Shown here: one piece after another, positions 61,967-64,000 of the stretch
Position numbering within the stretch: position 1 is the first letter of the stretch
Layout of the letters: every line of letters begins with the position of its first letter
Source of the DNA: an uncultured Lachnospiraceae bacterium
Lineage (GTDB): Bacteria > Bacillota > Clostridia > Lachnospirales > Lachnospiraceae
NCBI GenBank assembly: GCA_944384125.1
Contig: CALWSF010000005.1
Location: 1-64,000, forward strand
Direction of reading: 5' to 3'
DNA length: 64,000 bases
Notes under the pieces: model-generated
Database searches by the model: none
What the model was told of the DNA's origin: nothing
What the model saw: only the letters and a program-made list of their open reading frames with translations
Made by a program: the position numbers and the translations under genes

Positions 61967-63147
61967 TCTTCTCTTTTTAAATCAATTCTTAATCTTCTGA
62001 GCCCTCTTATTATCCAAAATAAAGGATACAGAACAGGTATTTTTTCCAGGATCGGATAGAGGGAACACATATATGAATAAGAAGGTAATATCCATTTTAT
62101 ACTTTTCTTTATTCTTTCCGTTTTTTTCTGTATCTTCTGTTTAAAACGGAGAATCTTATCCCTTCTCTTCTCCTTTTCCAATTCCTTCTGAATAGCCTTG
62201 TCCAGCGCCAATGCCTGCTGTTCTCTTTCCCGGCTGATCATCCCTCTGGTTAACAGTCGACTTTCCATTGAATCGAACAGTTCACTGTCTTCCTCAGAAA
62301 AACTGTGTCTCTGCAGATATTCTGTTTTCTTATCTGCAAACCACATATATGTCAGATCCAGCAATCTCTGTGCCAAGTCTTCGATTTTGAATTCACGCAG
62401 ACGGACTTTTAATTCATCTGAATTTTCATTCCACCACTTTCGATAAATCACATACAAATCCAGCACATTCTGAAGAGTAAGCGCATTGCTGACATATGCA
62501 TACACAGCCAAAACCATACAAAACACCAGATAATCCTGTTGCTTCAGAATATAAATCTGAGAAAATCCGTCAGCAGGAACTGCCTTTTCCACCAGGTGTA
62601 TAGCTGCCTTTTCATAATATGGAGGCTTGAATGGCAGTCTCCAGTATAAATCTACCATAAGCCCCGAAGGCCCTTTCAATCTGATTCCGGCATCCTCCAG
62701 TAACTCTAAAAGCTCATACCCCAGGTCTATCAGATATCCTTTTGCCAGGCTGTATGACTCTTTATCCATCATAAGCGACAGGCTGTGAATGCCTGCCGCC
62801 TCCTCAATCTGATAAAGTCTTCGAACTTCATTTGACCCCAGCAGAACACAGGGGACTTTCCGCATTTCAAAAAGGTTCAGTACCTCCCGCTCTGCTTCAT
62901 CACATATCTCTGACAGCCGTAAATATTCCTGATACTTTTCGAAAAAACGCTCTCTCCATCTTTCAGGAACATCCTCTCCATGACCAAGAATCCCCAGATA
63001 CACAATATTGGCAATCCTGTGATAATCCGCCATACGGTACATCTTTTCCCAGTCCAGTCGTTTATGGATGATTCTCAAATCATCCTGACGCATAATTGTT
63101 CCCGCAATCCCCAACAGACAGCGTCCCTCAAAAATCAATCGGTCCAT
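61954..63147 (-). CDS. Nucleotidyltransferase-fold protein (PF14907-like) lacking the catalytic acid motif
   Basis: A 397-residue protein resembling the uncharacterised nucleotidyltransferase family often found in surface polysaccharide loci. Family-like parts are VPCVLLGSNEVRRLY, the sugar-binding-like SGLMVDLYWRLPFKPPYYEK and LKQQDYLVFCMVLAVYAYV. The DxD acid pair normally found after the first helix (as in GDLDLLV) is replaced by HSLSLMM near residue 122. It may therefore be inactive or use other residues. The last 90 residues are strongly basic with a hydrophobic end that may bind membrane. It lies at the edge of the flagellar cluster with no ribosome-binding site problem. Confidence 0.7.
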   Translation of the reverse strand: MDRLIFEGRCLLGIAGTIMRQDDLRIIHKRLDWEKMYRMADYHRIANIVYLGILGHGEDVPERWRERFFEKYQEYLRLSEICDEAEREVLNLFEMRKVPCVLLGSNEVRRLYQIEEAAGIHSLSLMMDKESYSLAKGYLIDLGYELLELLEDAGIRLKGPSGLMVDLYWRLPFKPPYYEKAAIHLVEKAVPADGFSQIYILKQQDYLVFCMVLAVYAYVSNALTLQNVLDLYVIYRKWWNENSDELKVRLREFKIEDLAQRLLDLTYMWFADKKTEYLQRHSFSEEDSELFDSMESRLLTRGMISREREQQALALDKAIQKELEKEKRRDKILRFKQKIQKKTERIKKSIKWILPSYSYMCSLYPILEKIPVLYPLFWIIRGLRRLRIDLKREDETE

Positions 63148-63189
63148 AACCCCACTTCCTCCCCGGATGGCTGCTCCTGCGGTCCGTTT

Positions 63190-63585
63190 TTATTTATAAA
63201 AAGTCTTATCTCCCGCAACCCGCCGGTTCAGTCTCTCGTCAATCCGCCGTATTTCTTTTATCAGGCATACAGAATTAACCGCTATCTCATACGCCTTTTT
63301 CTCTTCCTGTCCCGCACTGTCCGGAGGTGTCTGAGGCGGGCGGGCCAGAAGTCTGGCCACCGCCTCCCCCGCTTCCACGCTCGTTTTTCCAAGCTTTATG
63401 AGCTCTTCCTGACATGTATCCACTTTTGCCATTTCATCCGCTCTTTCTCTCAGAATAAGCAGTGCAGAAACCTGATCATTTCTCTGTAAAGGCTCTTCCA
63501 ATTCTCTCGTTAAATTACTGATTTCTCTTATACAGTTCAGACGCCTCTGCATAAGCAGCATAACCTTCTCCATAACCTGATCCAT
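63190..63585 (-). CDS. Putative FliT-like flagellar chaperone
   Basis: A 131-residue, almost all-helical protein encoded 14 bases downstream of fliS. Size, helical form and position suit FliT, the chaperone of the filament cap FliD, but no diagnostic motif is visible. A short Pro-rich loop (RPPQTPPDS) interrupts the helices near residue 85. AGGAG precedes the ATG. It could instead be a distant FlgN-type chaperone. Confidence 0.55.
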   Translation of the reverse strand: MDQVMEKVMLLMQRRLNCIREISNLTRELEEPLQRNDQVSALLILRERADEMAKVDTCQEELIKLGKTSVEAGEAVARLLARPPQTPPDSAGQEEKKAYEIAVNSVCLIKEIRRIDERLNRRVAGDKTFYK

Positions 63586-63599
63586 GGCAATATCTCCTG

Positions 63600-64000
63600 T
63601 TAGCCCAAAATTCCCTGATTCCGCCCCAGCGAATTTTCTCCTGTACGATTGGCAGCCTCCTCAAATCCCTCCCTCAGTTCTGAAAGAATATGCCTGATTC
63701 TGCCAATCTCTTCTTTCTGTCTCTCGCGTCCTGATTTAACTCTGCTGATATCATACAGAAGATATGTATAAATTCTTCTCAAGTCACGGCTGATGGGATA
63801 ACTCATATCCAGTACACTGTTCAAATAATGAACAATATCTCTAACCCTGACCATAGAGTTTTCAAATTCCTGGTACATCTTCTCTTCCAAAGCAAGTTCC
63901 GCCCGCGCAAGACGTTTGTCTGCCTCTACATAAAGCAGATTCAGAAGCTCCGCTCCCGACATAGAAAAAACACTCTGTTCTTTATATTTCTGATATATAT
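63600..64000 (-). CDS. fliS: Flagellar protein FliS (5' end outside the window)
   Basis: FliS is the cytoplasmic chaperone of flagellin. The frame is open to the window edge and reads IYQKYKEQSVFSMSGAELL before the first in-window ATG at 63960-63962; this is the typical FliS N-terminus, so the true start lies just outside the window. The rest has LLNLLYVEADKRLARAELAL and four more helices. The C-terminal tail (about 20 residues, Gly/Asn-rich) is longer than usual. It is probably co-transcribed with the FliT-like gene. Confidence 0.85.
   Translation of the reverse strand, partial: IYQKYKEQSVFSMSGAELLNLLYVEADKRLARAELALEEKMYQEFENSMVRVRDIVHYLNSVLDMSYPISRDLRRIYTYLLYDISRVKSGRERQKEEIGRIRHILSELREGFEEAANRTGENSLGRNQGILG

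Noticed and set aside
63600-63962. FliS as a complete 120-residue gene starting at 63962
   Set aside because: The frame continues upstream with a typical FliS N-terminus to the window edge, so the internal ATG is not the start.
1-64000. CRISPR arrays, tRNA or rRNA genes, transposases, attachment sites
   Set aside because: No regularly spaced repeats, cloverleaf-like segments, rRNA-like sequence or transposase-like proteins were noticed on either strand.

Overview
The window looks like chromosomal DNA of an anaerobic, motile, Gram-positive bacterium of the class Clostridia, most likely a Lachnospiraceae gut commensal. The reasons are: strong AGGAGG-type ribosome-binding sites almost everywhere; an NfnAB electron-bifurcating transhydrogenase; a 2[4Fe-4S] ferredoxin; split transketolase subunits; a MntP/YtaF sporulation-type membrane protein; the CsrA-FliW-FlgM flagellar control module of Firmicutes; and the GGGtGRT/NifU-like pair that I associate with anaerobic Clostridia. 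No rRNA, tRNA, CRISPR, transposase or prophage gene was seen. Nothing looks like a recent insertion.

Layout. (1) 1-17.7 kb, mixed metabolism and envelope: the GGGtGRT protein with a NifU-like scaffold, a MATE exporter, NfnB/NfnA, a metallo-beta-lactamase/dihydrofolate reductase fusion, pyrroline-5-carboxylate dehydrogenase, a putative divergent ThyX-like protein, a class A penicillin-binding protein, YtaF/MntP, a P2-type cation ATPase, a small unknown protein and a CAP-domain secreted protein. (2) 17.8-34.8 kb, a pentose module on the minus strand: a binding protein-dependent ABC importer, L-arabinose isomerase, transaldolase-like aldolase, two transketolase halves, a FGGY kinase and ribulose-5-phosphate 4-epimerase. 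It is divergent from an AraR-like repressor and next to a LytS/YesN kinase-regulator pair with a membrane-tethered sugar-binding protein. Together they can sense, import and convert a pentose into glycolytic intermediates. (3) 35.0-35.8 kb, a ferredoxin and a membrane Fe-S protein. (4) 35.9-39.5 kb, a divergent GGDEF / HD-GYP pair and an unknown protein. (5) 39.7-45.2 kb, cheA-cheW-cheR-cheB and a C39-like peptidase. (6) 45.2-56.7 kb on the minus strand: three flagellin-locus glycosyltransferases, two short flagellins, a PilZ protein, a lytic transglycosylase, two cell-wall-binding-repeat proteins, an FlhB-like C-terminal domain protein and a FliK-like protein. (7) 56.9-62.0 kb: flgM-flgN-flgK-flgL, an unknown, fliW and csrA. 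(8) 62.0-64.0 kb on the minus strand: a nucleotidyltransferase-fold protein, a FliT-like protein and fliS, which runs off the window edge.

The most interesting themes are the single-chain MBL-DHFR protein with a ThyX-like gene nearby; a family of sigma-28-like sites (T-A/T-A-A/T, 14-16 bases, then xxCGATA) that links c-di-GMP enzymes, chemotaxis, flagellin and flagellar export genes; candidate CsrA sites in the flagellin leader; and a set of surface-sugar genes around flagellin, two of which appear reduced or lack expected catalytic residues. Start codons were adjusted by ribosome-binding site where the longest reading frame was implausible. All functional names rest on recognising motifs by eye; no database search or alignment was run.
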